DNA from: Peribacillus frigoritolerans
GTDB taxonomy: Bacteria; Bacillota; Bacilli; Bacillales; DSM-1321
Reading direction: 5' to 3'
NCBI RefSeq assembly: GCF_001636405.1
Contig: NZ_KV440950.1
Location: 302,001-366,000 of the forward strand
DNA length: 64,000 nt
Below are positions 54,140-62,501 of the stretch, piece after piece. Below the pieces are notes generated by a model that did no database searches, had not been told where the DNA came from, and was given only the letters and a program-made list of their open reading frames with translations. Position numbers and translations under genes: made by a program. Positions within the stretch are counted from its first letter, which is position 1, and each line of letters starts with the position of its first letter.

Positions 54140-55612
54140 ATGCTTGAAGTAAAAGGGTTAACAGGCGGATATCACAACAAAGCTGTATTGGACTCTGTCT
54201 CTTTTGATGTACATAAGGGGGAATTATTCGGGATTCTTGGTCCTAATGGCAGCGGGAAAACGACGCTTTTAAGTATGCTTAGCGGGGTGCTCGATTATAA
54301 AGGCGGAAGCGTACGGATAAGCGGCAGGGATTTGAAGGATTATTCGTCAAAGCAACTTGCACAGGTCATTGCCGTGCTTCCTCAGCATTCCTCATTAGCT
54401 TTCTCCTATACAGTAAAAGAGACGGTCTCACTTGGGCGATATGCCCATCAATCAGGTTGGTTCCATAGTTGGTCCGCAGAAGATGAATCGATTGTCCAGC
54501 GGGTGATGGAACAAACGGGAGTAGCTGATTTTCAGGATCTTCATTTTGATCGATTATCAGGAGGGGAAAGACAGAGGGTCCTGCTGGCACAGGCCCTTGC
54601 CCAAGAGCCGGAAATCCTTTTTTTGGATGAACCTACGAACCATTTGGATCTTTCCTATCAAAAAGATCTTCTTGATCTAATGAGGAAAATGGCAAAAGAG
54701 CAGAAGTTGACCGTTATTTCAATTTTTCATGATTTGAATTTGGCTGGATTATATTGTGATCGGCTTATGCTGCTTGAGAAAGGGGAGATTCAGGTTGTTG
54801 ATGTGCCGAATGAAGTGCTTCAACAGGAGCGGATTCAGGGTGTATATCATACGACGATCGAAAAACATCCACATCCCGCCCTTCCGAAACCGCAAATGTT
54901 CATCGTTCCGGAAAAGCATGGCCAGGATACTATCCCGTTGGAAATTGATGATTCTTTTTTGACAGTCGGATTTGAGATGATTCAATTGAAGTCTCCGATC
55001 CCGCTTAGAACGATGTCTTCTGGAGTGACCGGTTCGGGGACGGGCTGGCATAAGTATTTTGTGAATAGGCACGTCCATCATGGTTATGATTGCGAGGATC
55101 ACCATGTTGAAATGGCCGACTATTTAACAACTCATGGTTTTGAGCCTCAGGAAACGGTAGGGATGATGACAGCTGTCTTTCTCGATACGGTCGCAAGCAA
55201 GCTATTAAGAGCTGAAGATTTCTCGGTTTTTATCATTGTGACGGCCGGTGTAGGGAATGCCATCGACGCTTCATTAGCTGACCGGCATTCTTGGAGTTCC
55301 GCTCCAGGAACGATAAATACATGGATATTCGTAAATGGGCATTTGGCAGAAGAGGCATATATCCACAGTATAGTGACTGCGACCGAGGCAAAAGTAAAAG
55401 CGCTTCATGATTTGCATGTCATGGATAAGGTGACAAATACTTGTGCAACTGGAACATCGACAGACAGCATTTTGATTGCGGCAACTCAAAGAGGGGCAAA
55501 GCTTCAATATGCAGGCACCATCACTCCGTTAGGGAAGCTGATCAGTCGCGGTGTATATGATTGTACAGTGGAAGCATTGACGAATAATCGGAAACGGATT
55601 GAGGAATTATGA
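54140..55612 (+). CDS. btuD: BtuD-CbiZ fusion: corrinoid ABC ATPase plus adenosylcobinamide amidohydrolase
   Basis: A 490-residue fusion. Residues 1-~255 are a FepC/BtuD-type ATPase: Walker A GPNGSGKTT, signature LSGGERQRVLLAQAL, Walker B ILFLDEPTNHLD. Residues ~275-490 match CbiZ (TVGFEMIQLKSP, SGVTGSGTGWHKYFVNRHV, TNTCATGTSTDSILIA), the amidohydrolase that cleaves the amide of pseudo-corrinoids so they can be rebuilt as cobalamin. The same fusion is known in B. subtilis YvrA. Its stop overlaps the start of cbiB. Confidence 0.9.
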   Translation: MLEVKGLTGGYHNKAVLDSVSFDVHKGELFGILGPNGSGKTTLLSMLSGVLDYKGGSVRISGRDLKDYSSKQLAQVIAVLPQHSSLAFSYTVKETVSLGRYAHQSGWFHSWSAEDESIVQRVMEQTGVADFQDLHFDRLSGGERQRVLLAQALAQEPEILFLDEPTNHLDLSYQKDLLDLMRKMAKEQKLTVISIFHDLNLAGLYCDRLMLLEKGEIQVVDVPNEVLQQERIQGVYHTTIEKHPHPALPKPQMFIVPEKHGQDTIPLEIDDSFLTVGFEMIQLKSPIPLRTMSSGVTGSGTGWHKYFVNRHVHHGYDCEDHHVEMADYLTTHGFEPQETVGMMTAVFLDTVASKLLRAEDFSVFIIVTAGVGNAIDASLADRHSWSSAPGTINTWIFVNGHLAEEAYIHSIVTATEAKVKALHDLHVMDKVTNTCATGTSTDSILIAATQRGAKLQYAGTITPLGKLISRGVYDCTVEALTNNRKRIEEL

Positions 55613-56574
55613 TTTATCATCATCTTTTTGCGGTTACGCTGGCGTTCTTCCTTGATTTATTAATTGGAGATCCGCCAAGTTGGCCGCATCCAGTCAAATG
55701 GATAGGAACGATGATTAGCAAGTTGGACCTGGCATTCAATAAAGGGGCATATAAGAAACGGAAAGGGCTCTTCATGTTGATCATCGTCCTATCGGCGGTG
55801 TTATTGATTACAGTTCTTACCGTTTATTTGGCTTATCTAATCCATCCGCTTGCAGGTATCTTTTGGGAAGCTGTTGTCATTTCCACAACGATAGCTCAGA
55901 AGGGCTTGAAGCAAGCTGGGATGGATGTTTGCCTTCCGCTTAATGAACGGGATTTCCCTGAGGCGAGGGTAAAGCTTTCCTATATCGTCGGCCGTGATAC
56001 GGCTGATCTTGATGAGCCAGAAATCGTCAGGGGCACCGTGGAAACCGTAGCGGAAAATACCAGTGATGGGATTACAGCGCCATTATTTTGGGCAGCTATC
56101 GGCGGTGCGCCGCTCGCGATGGTGTACAGGGCGATTAATACCTGCGATTCCATGGTAGGGTACAAGAATGATAAATATGGGCAATTCGGATGGGCTTCAG
56201 CCAAGCTCGATGATATCGTCAACTGGATTCCCAGCCGCCTCACCGGATTCCTGATGTTGCTGAGCTCGAAATCCGGCTATCATGGATTCGGCGCCAGATG
56301 GAAGATATTATTCAATGATGCAAAAAAACATCCAAGCCCGAATAGCGGGTGGTGTGAAGCAGGCGTTGCTGCCATTTTGGGAATACAGCTTGGTGGCCGG
56401 AATATGTACAAAGGAATTGTTTCCGACCGTGCGAGGATGGGAGTTCCGCTTGTTCGATTGGAAGCAAAACATATACCACAAACGATTACCATCATGCATC
56501 GGTCATCTTTTCTATTTCTGCTGATGCTATGGTTAGGGGGAATTATTCTTGACGTTACCTTCTCATGGCTCTAA
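55609..56574 (+). CDS. cbiB: Adenosylcobinamide-phosphate synthase CbiB
   Basis: A 321-residue membrane protein of the CbiB/CobD family: LDLLIGDPPSWPHPVKWIG at the N-terminus, VGRDTADLDEPEIVRGTVETVAENTSDG (split motif), and MVGYKNDKYGQFGWASAKLDD. It attaches aminopropanol phosphate to adenosylcobyric acid. ATGA overlap with the preceding stop. After CbiZ has released cobyric acid, this enzyme starts the rebuilding. Confidence 0.92.
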   Translation: MIYHHLFAVTLAFFLDLLIGDPPSWPHPVKWIGTMISKLDLAFNKGAYKKRKGLFMLIIVLSAVLLITVLTVYLAYLIHPLAGIFWEAVVISTTIAQKGLKQAGMDVCLPLNERDFPEARVKLSYIVGRDTADLDEPEIVRGTVETVAENTSDGITAPLFWAAIGGAPLAMVYRAINTCDSMVGYKNDKYGQFGWASAKLDDIVNWIPSRLTGFLMLLSSKSGYHGFGARWKILFNDAKKHPSPNSGWCEAGVAAILGIQLGGRNMYKGIVSDRARMGVPLVRLEAKHIPQTITIMHRSSFLFLLMLWLGGIILDVTFSWL

Positions 56575-57622
56575 TCCTCATTATCTTTATGAAGCGCTGG
56601 CAATCGAAATGCCTGAATCGGTTCTCGACTTCAGTGCTAACATCAACCCATTGGGTCCGCCTTTACGCATAAAGCAACAGTGGTCTGGGTTTTTCGAAGG
56701 AATCCTTCGATATCCAGATCCGCATGCCATTGAACTGACAAAATCAATTGCAAAAAAAGAAGCACTTTCTGAGCAATCCATTTTGATGGGGAACGGTGGT
56801 GCTGAAATCATCATGCTGGTAGCGAACGGATTAGCCAATCAAAGGGTGCTGATCATACAGCCGGCATTTGCGGAATATGCTGAAGCTTGTTTGGCAGCAG
56901 GATGTAAGGTCGATTTTCACCAGCTTGATGCTCCTGCGTGGCAATTGGACCTGGAACGATTGATTCCGCGATTACCCGAATATGATGCCATTTTCTTATG
57001 TACGCCTAATAATCCGACGGGAGTTTCATTTAAGCGGGATACAGTTAGGGAATTGATCATTGAATGCCAAAAAGCGGATTGCCTGGTTGTCCTGGATGAG
57101 GCTTTTTATGATTTCACGGAGGATGCCTTTAGTTATGCTTCTTTAATCAATGCATTTCCACATTTACTCATACTAAGATCAATGACTAAAATCTTTGCGA
57201 TCCCCGGTTTGAGACTAGGCTATTTGCTTGCGTCACCTGACATCATAAAACGGGTAAGAAATTATAAACCGCATTGGAGCGTCAACCATGTGGCACTTGA
57301 AGTAGGGAAAATCTGTCTTGCAGAAGAAGACTATATGAGAAAAACAAGAGACTATATTGCATGGCAAAAGCAAAAACTATTCCGGTTTTATGAGGAGCAG
57401 GGGTTGGATGTCTCCGATAGCACAGTTAATTTTTATTTGGTGAAAGATGAATCTTTATCCCTTTTCCCCTTTTTGCTGAAAAAAGGAATCGTACCGCGCC
57501 ATACCTATAATTTTCCGGGTTTGGATGGAAGGTGGCTTCGGTTTGCAGTGAAGAGTGAACATGAAAACGAAGCACTGATGGAGGGGGTAAGACAGTGGAG
57601 AAAGCAAGGCTCTGTTTTATAA
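56549..57622 (+). CDS. cobD: Threonine-phosphate decarboxylase CobD
   Basis: A 357-residue PLP enzyme of the aminotransferase class I fold: HGSNPHYLYEAL at the start, DFSANINPLGPP, and the PLP lysine in RSMTKIFAIPGLRLGYLL. It makes (R)-1-amino-2-propanol phosphate from L-threonine O-3-phosphate, the substrate of CbiB. The start is TTG at 56549 with GGGGGA 8 bases before it, giving a 26-base overlap with cbiB. Confidence 0.9.
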   Translation: MTLPSHGSNPHYLYEALAIEMPESVLDFSANINPLGPPLRIKQQWSGFFEGILRYPDPHAIELTKSIAKKEALSEQSILMGNGGAEIIMLVANGLANQRVLIIQPAFAEYAEACLAAGCKVDFHQLDAPAWQLDLERLIPRLPEYDAIFLCTPNNPTGVSFKRDTVRELIIECQKADCLVVLDEAFYDFTEDAFSYASLINAFPHLLILRSMTKIFAIPGLRLGYLLASPDIIKRVRNYKPHWSVNHVALEVGKICLAEEDYMRKTRDYIAWQKQKLFRFYEEQGLDVSDSTVNFYLVKDESLSLFPFLLKKGIVPRHTYNFPGLDGRWLRFAVKSEHENEALMEGVRQWRKQGSVL

Positions 57623-58170
57623 GCGGGGGTGTCCGTTCTGGAAAAAGCAGCTTCGCGGAAAGAAAAGCCCTGGAGTATGCACTCCAGATGGATGGGAACT
57701 TGCATTACCTCGCCTGTGGCCGAGTCAGTGACGCTGAGATGGGTGAACGCATCCTTAGGCACCGAAAAGATAGAGAAAGCAGCCCGGTTGCGTGGAAGAC
57801 CTCCGAATACGCAACGGATATTACAAGAATAGGGGCGGATATTGATCAGGATTCCATAATTCTGCTCGATTGTCTGACAACCCTGCTTGATAACGAACTA
57901 TTTGGCCCTGGCCTTCCGCTTGAAGAAGAATTCTTAAATAGTGTTTTTTCAAAAATAATAACCGGAATTAATGAGGTTAGAAAACAATCCAATTGTTTAA
58001 TTGTCGTGAGCAATGAATTGGTGCAGGAACCGATTTTCCAGGATGATTTCCTTCATATATACGGAAAAACACTGGGATTGCTTCATCAAACGATCGTCGG
58101 GCTGGCCGATGAAGCCTATCTAGTGGAAGCGGGCCTTCCATTGCGGAAGAAAGGGGGCATGCAGGAATGA
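57595..58170 (+). CDS. cobU: Adenosylcobinamide kinase / phosphate guanylyltransferase CobU
   Basis: A 191-residue CobU protein. P-loop SGGVRSGKSSFAE, the HRKDR region with the guanylylated-type His, LDCLTTLLDN and the typical C-terminus VGLADEAYLVEAGLPLRKK. It activates adenosylcobinamide phosphate to the GDP form. GTG start at 57595 with GAGGGGG upstream; overlaps cobD by 28 bases and cobS by 4. Confidence 0.92.
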   Translation: MEKARLCFISGGVRSGKSSFAERKALEYALQMDGNLHYLACGRVSDAEMGERILRHRKDRESSPVAWKTSEYATDITRIGADIDQDSIILLDCLTTLLDNELFGPGLPLEEEFLNSVFSKIITGINEVRKQSNCLIVVSNELVQEPIFQDDFLHIYGKTLGLLHQTIVGLADEAYLVEAGLPLRKKGGMQE

Positions 58171-58958
58171 GCGGAGTGATCGGATTTTTAATTAACCTGC
58201 AGTTCTTTACGGTCTTTCCAATAAAGAAGCAGCTTCCGATGGAGAAGAAGTATATTCACCGTGCCATTCAAACCTTTCCATTAGTAGGTCTTTTGCTAGG
58301 CTTGATATTGGGCGGCGTTTTGTATGCACTTGTGGAATGGACCCCATTGTCATCGCTTTCGATTGCCTTTTTCCTTTGGTTTTTGACCATGGCATTAACG
58401 GGAGGCTTGCATCTCGATGGCTGGATCGATGCAAGTGATGCTTTTTTTTCCTATCAGGATAAAGAGCGGCGATTGGAAATCATGAAGGATTCCAGGACAG
58501 GTGCATTCGGTGTCATCTCCGTCATAGTCCTATTGGCCGCCCGGTTTCTATTTATCTTTGAAATTGTCGAAAGGGTAAATGAATGGACATACTTCTTGAT
58601 CATTGCCCTTCCGCTCTTAAGCAAATGTGTGATGGGTTATTTACTCATCCGGATGCCGCTCGCTAAAAAAGAGGGGCTAGGTGCTTTTTTTCAAAGTGCA
58701 GTGATGAAAAGCAGTTTGCCCATTTATTGGCTGTACCTCCTTGTAAGTCTGGCGTTTGCCTGGATCATCGATTTTAAGCTTGTCCCCTTATTTTTCATCA
58801 TGTGTCTGGCTGCCGTGTTTTTCCTGGTATATATGAAACGTAAAATCCTCAGTTGGTTCGGTGGGATAACGGGGGATGTACTGGGGGCATCCATGGAAGG
58901 GGTTGAGCTTTGGTTATGGCTGATATTGTGGCTATTACACTACTTCGCCATGGGCTGA
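58167..58958 (+). CDS. cobS: Adenosylcobinamide-GDP ribazoletransferase CobS
   Basis: A 263-residue membrane enzyme: INLQFFTVFPI at the start, GGLHLDGWIDASDAFFSYQDKERRLEIMKDSR (the catalytic acidic motif) and GGITGDVLGASMEGVE. It joins alpha-ribazole (or its phosphate) to adenosylcobinamide-GDP, the last assembly step. ATGA overlap with cobU. Confidence 0.92.
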   Translation: MSGVIGFLINLQFFTVFPIKKQLPMEKKYIHRAIQTFPLVGLLLGLILGGVLYALVEWTPLSSLSIAFFLWFLTMALTGGLHLDGWIDASDAFFSYQDKERRLEIMKDSRTGAFGVISVIVLLAARFLFIFEIVERVNEWTYFLIIALPLLSKCVMGYLLIRMPLAKKEGLGAFFQSAVMKSSLPIYWLYLLVSLAFAWIIDFKLVPLFFIMCLAAVFFLVYMKRKILSWFGGITGDVLGASMEGVELWLWLILWLLHYFAMG

Positions 58959-59533
58959 CAGTAGCTAATGAACGAAAGGCCTATTTAGGATGGACGGATT
59001 CTCCATTAAGTACCGAAGGAGAAAAGGAAATACTGGACTTAAGGGGCTCGTACCCACAGTATGAAAAAATTTTCAGCAGTGATTTGTCCCGATGTGTGGA
59101 AACTGCACGCCTGCTGTTTCCACATGCAGTTCCGATCAAAAACCCTTCGTTCCGTGAGATGAACTTCGGCAGTTGGGAAGGGCGGACGTATCATGAGTTG
59201 AAGACAGATGGAGATTATCTTAATTGGCTGGAACGTCCCATGGAGGCACTGGTGCCTGGGGGTGAAAGTTATCCTGCATTTTCCGAACGTGTGAATAATG
59301 GCTGGAAACAATTGATTGCCTGTAAGGAGAACCGATTTGCCCTAATGACGCATGGAGGGGTAATTCGTGATTTATTGGTCCGTTATGCCCCGCAGGAAAA
59401 GTCTTTTTTTGATTGGGGAATTTCCCATGGCCGGGGATATGAGCTGATATGGGAAGACCGGAACAGCTTAAGGAGGGGAGAACGCTGCACTTTGTTACAG
59501 GAGGCGCCTATAATGGCAAAACTAAGTGGGTAA
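58910..59533 (+). CDS. cobC: Alpha-ribazole phosphatase CobC (histidine phosphatase family)
   Basis: A 207-residue histidine phosphatase with the catalytic LLRHGLT near the start, SSDLSRCVETA, the acid in REMNFGSWEGR and the second His in MTHGG. It removes phosphate from alpha-ribazole phosphate or adenosylcobalamin phosphate. The TTG at 58910 has GGAAGGGG 7 bases upstream; the ATG at 58916 is the alternative. It overlaps cobS by 49 bases. Confidence 0.85.
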   Translation: MVMADIVAITLLRHGLTVANERKAYLGWTDSPLSTEGEKEILDLRGSYPQYEKIFSSDLSRCVETARLLFPHAVPIKNPSFREMNFGSWEGRTYHELKTDGDYLNWLERPMEALVPGGESYPAFSERVNNGWKQLIACKENRFALMTHGGVIRDLLVRYAPQEKSFFDWGISHGRGYELIWEDRNSLRRGERCTLLQEAPIMAKLSG

Positions 59534-59913
59534 AGCAATTGTATGGTTTGGAAAATGATGTCCTTTGGTTATCCGGTTATCGACAAGAACAGCCGGAATT
59601 GATTGATTTCCAAGGCAAGGCAGTTGTATTGCAAGGTTTGGATGCATGGATTCAACAAGATGCAGAAGAGATGGATTCAGATTCGATTCGAAGAAGATGG
59701 AAGGAAATCATGGCTGATTGGCGAATATGGGAGAATGAAAGGGATGAACACTGCTGCATTGTGATCGGTTCTGATATTTCCAAGGGAATAGTCCCGATGG
59801 AAGCAAGAGACCGCAGATGGCGCGATGCCTGCGGATGGGTCTATCAAGATGTAGCATCCATATCAAAGCGCGTTGATATCATCTGGTATGGAATTAACCA
59901 GCGAATAAAGTAG
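59485..59913 (+). CDS. Second, divergent CobU-like protein
   Basis: A 142-residue protein. It begins HFVTGGAYNGKTKWV, a P-loop of the CobU kind, and ends VDIIWYGINQRIK, matching the CobU C-terminal segment. The middle lacks the HRxxR guanylylation motif of the true CobU upstream. The best start is a CTG at 59485, with AGGAGGGG 6 bases before it; the ATG at 59449 (154 residues) has no suitable ribosome binding site. It may be a kinase-only or regulatory paralogue of CobU. Confidence 0.7.
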   Translation: MHFVTGGAYNGKTKWVKQLYGLENDVLWLSGYRQEQPELIDFQGKAVVLQGLDAWIQQDAEEMDSDSIRRRWKEIMADWRIWENERDEHCCIVIGSDISKGIVPMEARDRRWRDACGWVYQDVASISKRVDIIWYGINQRIK

Positions 59914-59927
59914 AGGAGGTAATTGGG

Positions 59928-60512
59928 ATGAAAATCTATACACGTACAGGGGATAAGGGACAAACCAGCGTAATCGGAGGTCGGCTTGACAAGGATGACA
60001 TTCGTGTTGAATCTTATGGAACGGTAGATGAAGTGAATAGCTATATCGGTCTTGCGGTGACAGAATTGGATCCTGCGATATTTACGGATGTACTGGCCGA
60101 TCTAGAAAAAATCCAGCATGAGTTGTTTGACTGCGGAGGAGATTTGGCAACTGTTTCTGAGAAAGCCCCGCAAAAGCTGACGGATGAGACCATTACCTAT
60201 TTGGAAGAACGGATAGATGCCTTCATACTTGAAGCGCCGGAACTGGAAAAGTTTATCCTGCCTGGCGGCTCAAAAGCGGCTGCAACGATTCACATTGCCC
60301 GAACCGTGACAAGAAGGGCAGAACGGCTGGTCGTTTCATTGATCAAGTCGGGTGCGGCCGTTTCACCATTATCACTTCAATATTTAAATCGTTTGTCGGA
60401 TTACTTCTTTGCTGTTGCACGTGTGATCAATTTCCGTCTTGGTGTAAAAGATGTGGAATATATCCGCAGCGCAAATGTGTTCCGAGGAGGGAAAAGAAAG
60501 GAAAAAGAGTAA
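59928..60512 (+). CDS. pduO: Cob(I)alamin adenosyltransferase, PduO type
   Basis: A 194-residue PduO/YvqK protein: MKIYTRTGDKGQTSVIGG at the N-terminus, YGTVDEVNSYIGLA, and the ATP/cobalamin-binding PGGSKAAATIHIARTVTRRAERL. It adds the 5'-deoxyadenosyl group to reduced corrinoids. AGAGGAGGT lies just before the ATG. Confidence 0.93.
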   Translation: MKIYTRTGDKGQTSVIGGRLDKDDIRVESYGTVDEVNSYIGLAVTELDPAIFTDVLADLEKIQHELFDCGGDLATVSEKAPQKLTDETITYLEERIDAFILEAPELEKFILPGGSKAAATIHIARTVTRRAERLVVSLIKSGAAVSPLSLQYLNRLSDYFFAVARVINFRLGVKDVEYIRSANVFRGGKRKEKE

Positions 60513-60514
60513 AC

Positions 60515-61009
60515 ATGGATGTAAGAAAAATTAGTGCAATTGCTATATTCATCGCCTTATCGGCGGTAGGGGCAATGATTAAAATCCCTTCACCGATCGG
60601 AAGCATTGCTTTAGATAGTTTTCCGGCCCTTTTGGCGGCTGTCATACTTGGCCCGGTATCGGGGGGGATAGTTGCTGGGCTTGGTCATATCATTTCAGCG
60701 TTCATCGGCGGCATGACACTTGGGCCATTCCATTTTTTGATCATGGTCGAAATGGCTGTCCTGACATGGATGTTTAGCATTTTATATATAAACGGAAAAA
60801 AAGTAGGCGCATTTTTTCTCTTATTTATCAGTAATGCCTTCGTTTTGGCCCTGCCTTTCGCATTTCTGATCAGCCCTGGCTTTTACACGTTATTGGTTCC
60901 GGGCTTAACGGTGGCGACGGCGGTAAATGTAGTATTGGCAGTCCTTTTATTGCCGCGCTTGGAACCTGTTTTGAAAAAAATCATTCTTAAAGATGGATTA
61001 GCTGAATGA
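60515..61009 (+). CDS. cblT: ECF-type S component CblT, probable alpha-ribazole transporter
   Basis: A 164-residue membrane protein with about six helices (ISAIAIFIALSAVGAMIKIPSP; GPVSGGIVAGLGHIISAF), with the fold and length of S components of energy-coupling-factor transporters. In Firmicutes cblT lies beside cblS and is linked to uptake of alpha-ribazole. Its position next to a CblS-like gene in a B12 operon supports this. No ECF A/T genes are in the window; shared ECF ATPases would be elsewhere. Confidence 0.8.
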   Translation: MDVRKISAIAIFIALSAVGAMIKIPSPIGSIALDSFPALLAAVILGPVSGGIVAGLGHIISAFIGGMTLGPFHFLIMVEMAVLTWMFSILYINGKKVGAFFLLFISNAFVLALPFAFLISPGFYTLLVPGLTVATAVNVVLAVLLLPRLEPVLKKIILKDGLAE

Positions 61010-61704
61010 GTGATTCATTGATTTTGCCATTTTCCGAATCAGATTCCTTGATCGTCTCAAGTGACAATAGCGGCGGGATCGGGCTGAAGGAAAAAGATCT
61101 TGTACATGTCCCTTATGAGGTCGTTGGATATTATTCCTTTCGGGTTGCCGTCATGGAATGCCTGGGCGTTGGCGGAAGCCCCGTATCCGTCGTACTAAAT
61201 AATTTCTGCGGTGATGAAGCCTGGGGGGACTTGACCAGGGGTGTCAGGATGGGGCTGAATGAATTGGGAATGGAGGATCTTCCCATCACTGGCAGCACAG
61301 AAAGTAACATGCCGCTTCTTCAGTCGGCACTTGGTCTTATGGTGATTGGTAAACGAGTGAATGAACGTGTTAAAAAGGAACAGCCCTTACGGAAAATCGC
61401 TCTGATCGGCAGGCCACTCGTTGGAGAGGAAGTTATGGAACAGCAAGAATGGGTCGCGCCATTATCTTTATATAAAAGCTTATGTGAAATGGTAGGTGTT
61501 CATGTACTTCCAGTCGGCTCAAAAGGGATAGCGTATGAATGGGGGCATCTGGATCAAAGTGGTGAAGGTGTTTCTGTGCATATAAGCAATAAAGTCGATA
61601 TTGGAAAATCATCAGGACCATCCACCTGCTTCCTCATTGCCTATCCTGAACAACTGGAGGAAGAAATCAAGCAAAGATCCGGTCCTCTTTTTATTGGCGG
61701 TTGA
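61006..61704 (+). CDS. cblS: Alpha-ribazole kinase CblS-like
   Basis: A 232-residue protein related to the PurM/ThiL ATP-binding fold: SLIVSSDNSGGIGLKEKDLVHVPYE (start region) and AVMECLGVGGSPVSVVLNNFCGDEAW. It corresponds to CblS of Geobacillus, which phosphorylates alpha-ribazole and bypasses the missing CobT step. It overlaps cblT by 4 bases and is the last gene of the operon. Confidence 0.8.
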   Translation: MSDSLILPFSESDSLIVSSDNSGGIGLKEKDLVHVPYEVVGYYSFRVAVMECLGVGGSPVSVVLNNFCGDEAWGDLTRGVRMGLNELGMEDLPITGSTESNMPLLQSALGLMVIGKRVNERVKKEQPLRKIALIGRPLVGEEVMEQQEWVAPLSLYKSLCEMVGVHVLPVGSKGIAYEWGHLDQSGEGVSVHISNKVDIGKSSGPSTCFLIAYPEQLEEEIKQRSGPLFIGG

Positions 61705-61723
61705 TCGATCCAAGACTGAATCA

Positions 61724-61767
61724 GGCATCGAGTTTAGTTCATAATGAACGGGTTCGATGCTTTTTTC
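61724..61767 (+). terminator. Terminator of the cobalamin operon
   Basis: GCATCGAGTTTAGTTCAT / GAACGGGTTCGATGC form an interrupted stem followed by TTTTTTC. Confidence 0.85.
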
Positions 61768-61829
61768 ATTGAGATCTTACCTTGATGGATTCCTTTCCTA
61801 TTTAGAGTGAATGCTTGAATAAGATGTTT

Positions 61830-62480
61830 GGTTTATTTGGATAGGCGGGCTTGTTGCCCGGTTTTATCATTGCCAAAGTAAAATGAAACCCATATATTTC
61901 CTTACTGCTCGCATCCGTCATTTTAGGGATCATCACAGGTATGGATATTCGGGATGTTGCAGATGCTGTTCAGACAGGGGTAGGTAATACTTTGGTAATG
62001 TTGATCGGAGCTTTGGTGAAGATTCAACATGGAATGATGGGTTGATTTCATCGGAAAACCAATCATTGCGCCTCATGGTTTCATTCTTTACATTAGGTTG
62101 CGCTAGAGGTTTTAATAAAGGGGAGCAAAACCAATTCATGTCCGCTGCCTCCATCATCTAGATTATTGGAGCGGGCGGTGCATTTAAAAATGTATGGCAA
62201 GAGCTGGTTAATGAAGCCATTGCAAGTCAGTCTAGCGAAATCCTTTGATATTGTTGGGCTGGCTCGTTACAGCCATGATAAATATTAAGCTGCCTGCCGA
62301 TCATATCTGCTGTCCTGGTGTTATACCTAAATTGCCGGTCCATTACTCCATCACATGTGAATGGAGCAGATTTTGGATGGTCAGCAGTCGCACAAACGAT
62401 AAAGTCTTGAACGGTTATGGAAATGATTATATCAGTCGTTTCACTTATCCTAATCTTACTATTGAATTCAATTGTTTAAG
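61830..62480 (+). pseudogene. gntP: Decayed gluconate permease gene (gntP)
   Basis: Pieces of a GntP-type permease can be read in shifting frames: LLASVILGIITGMDIRDVAD then AVQTGVGNTL (~61895-62000), IIGAGGAFKNVWQELVNEAI (~62162-62220), LGWLVTAMINI (~62250-62285) and, near the end, VMEMIISVVSLILLLLNSIV before TAA at about 62478. Stops (TAG after AASII) and missing blocks show it is non-functional. It sits directly before gntK, as gntP does in gluconate operons. Confidence 0.8.
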
Positions 62481-62501
62481 AGAAAGGAGCATGATGTATA
62501 T

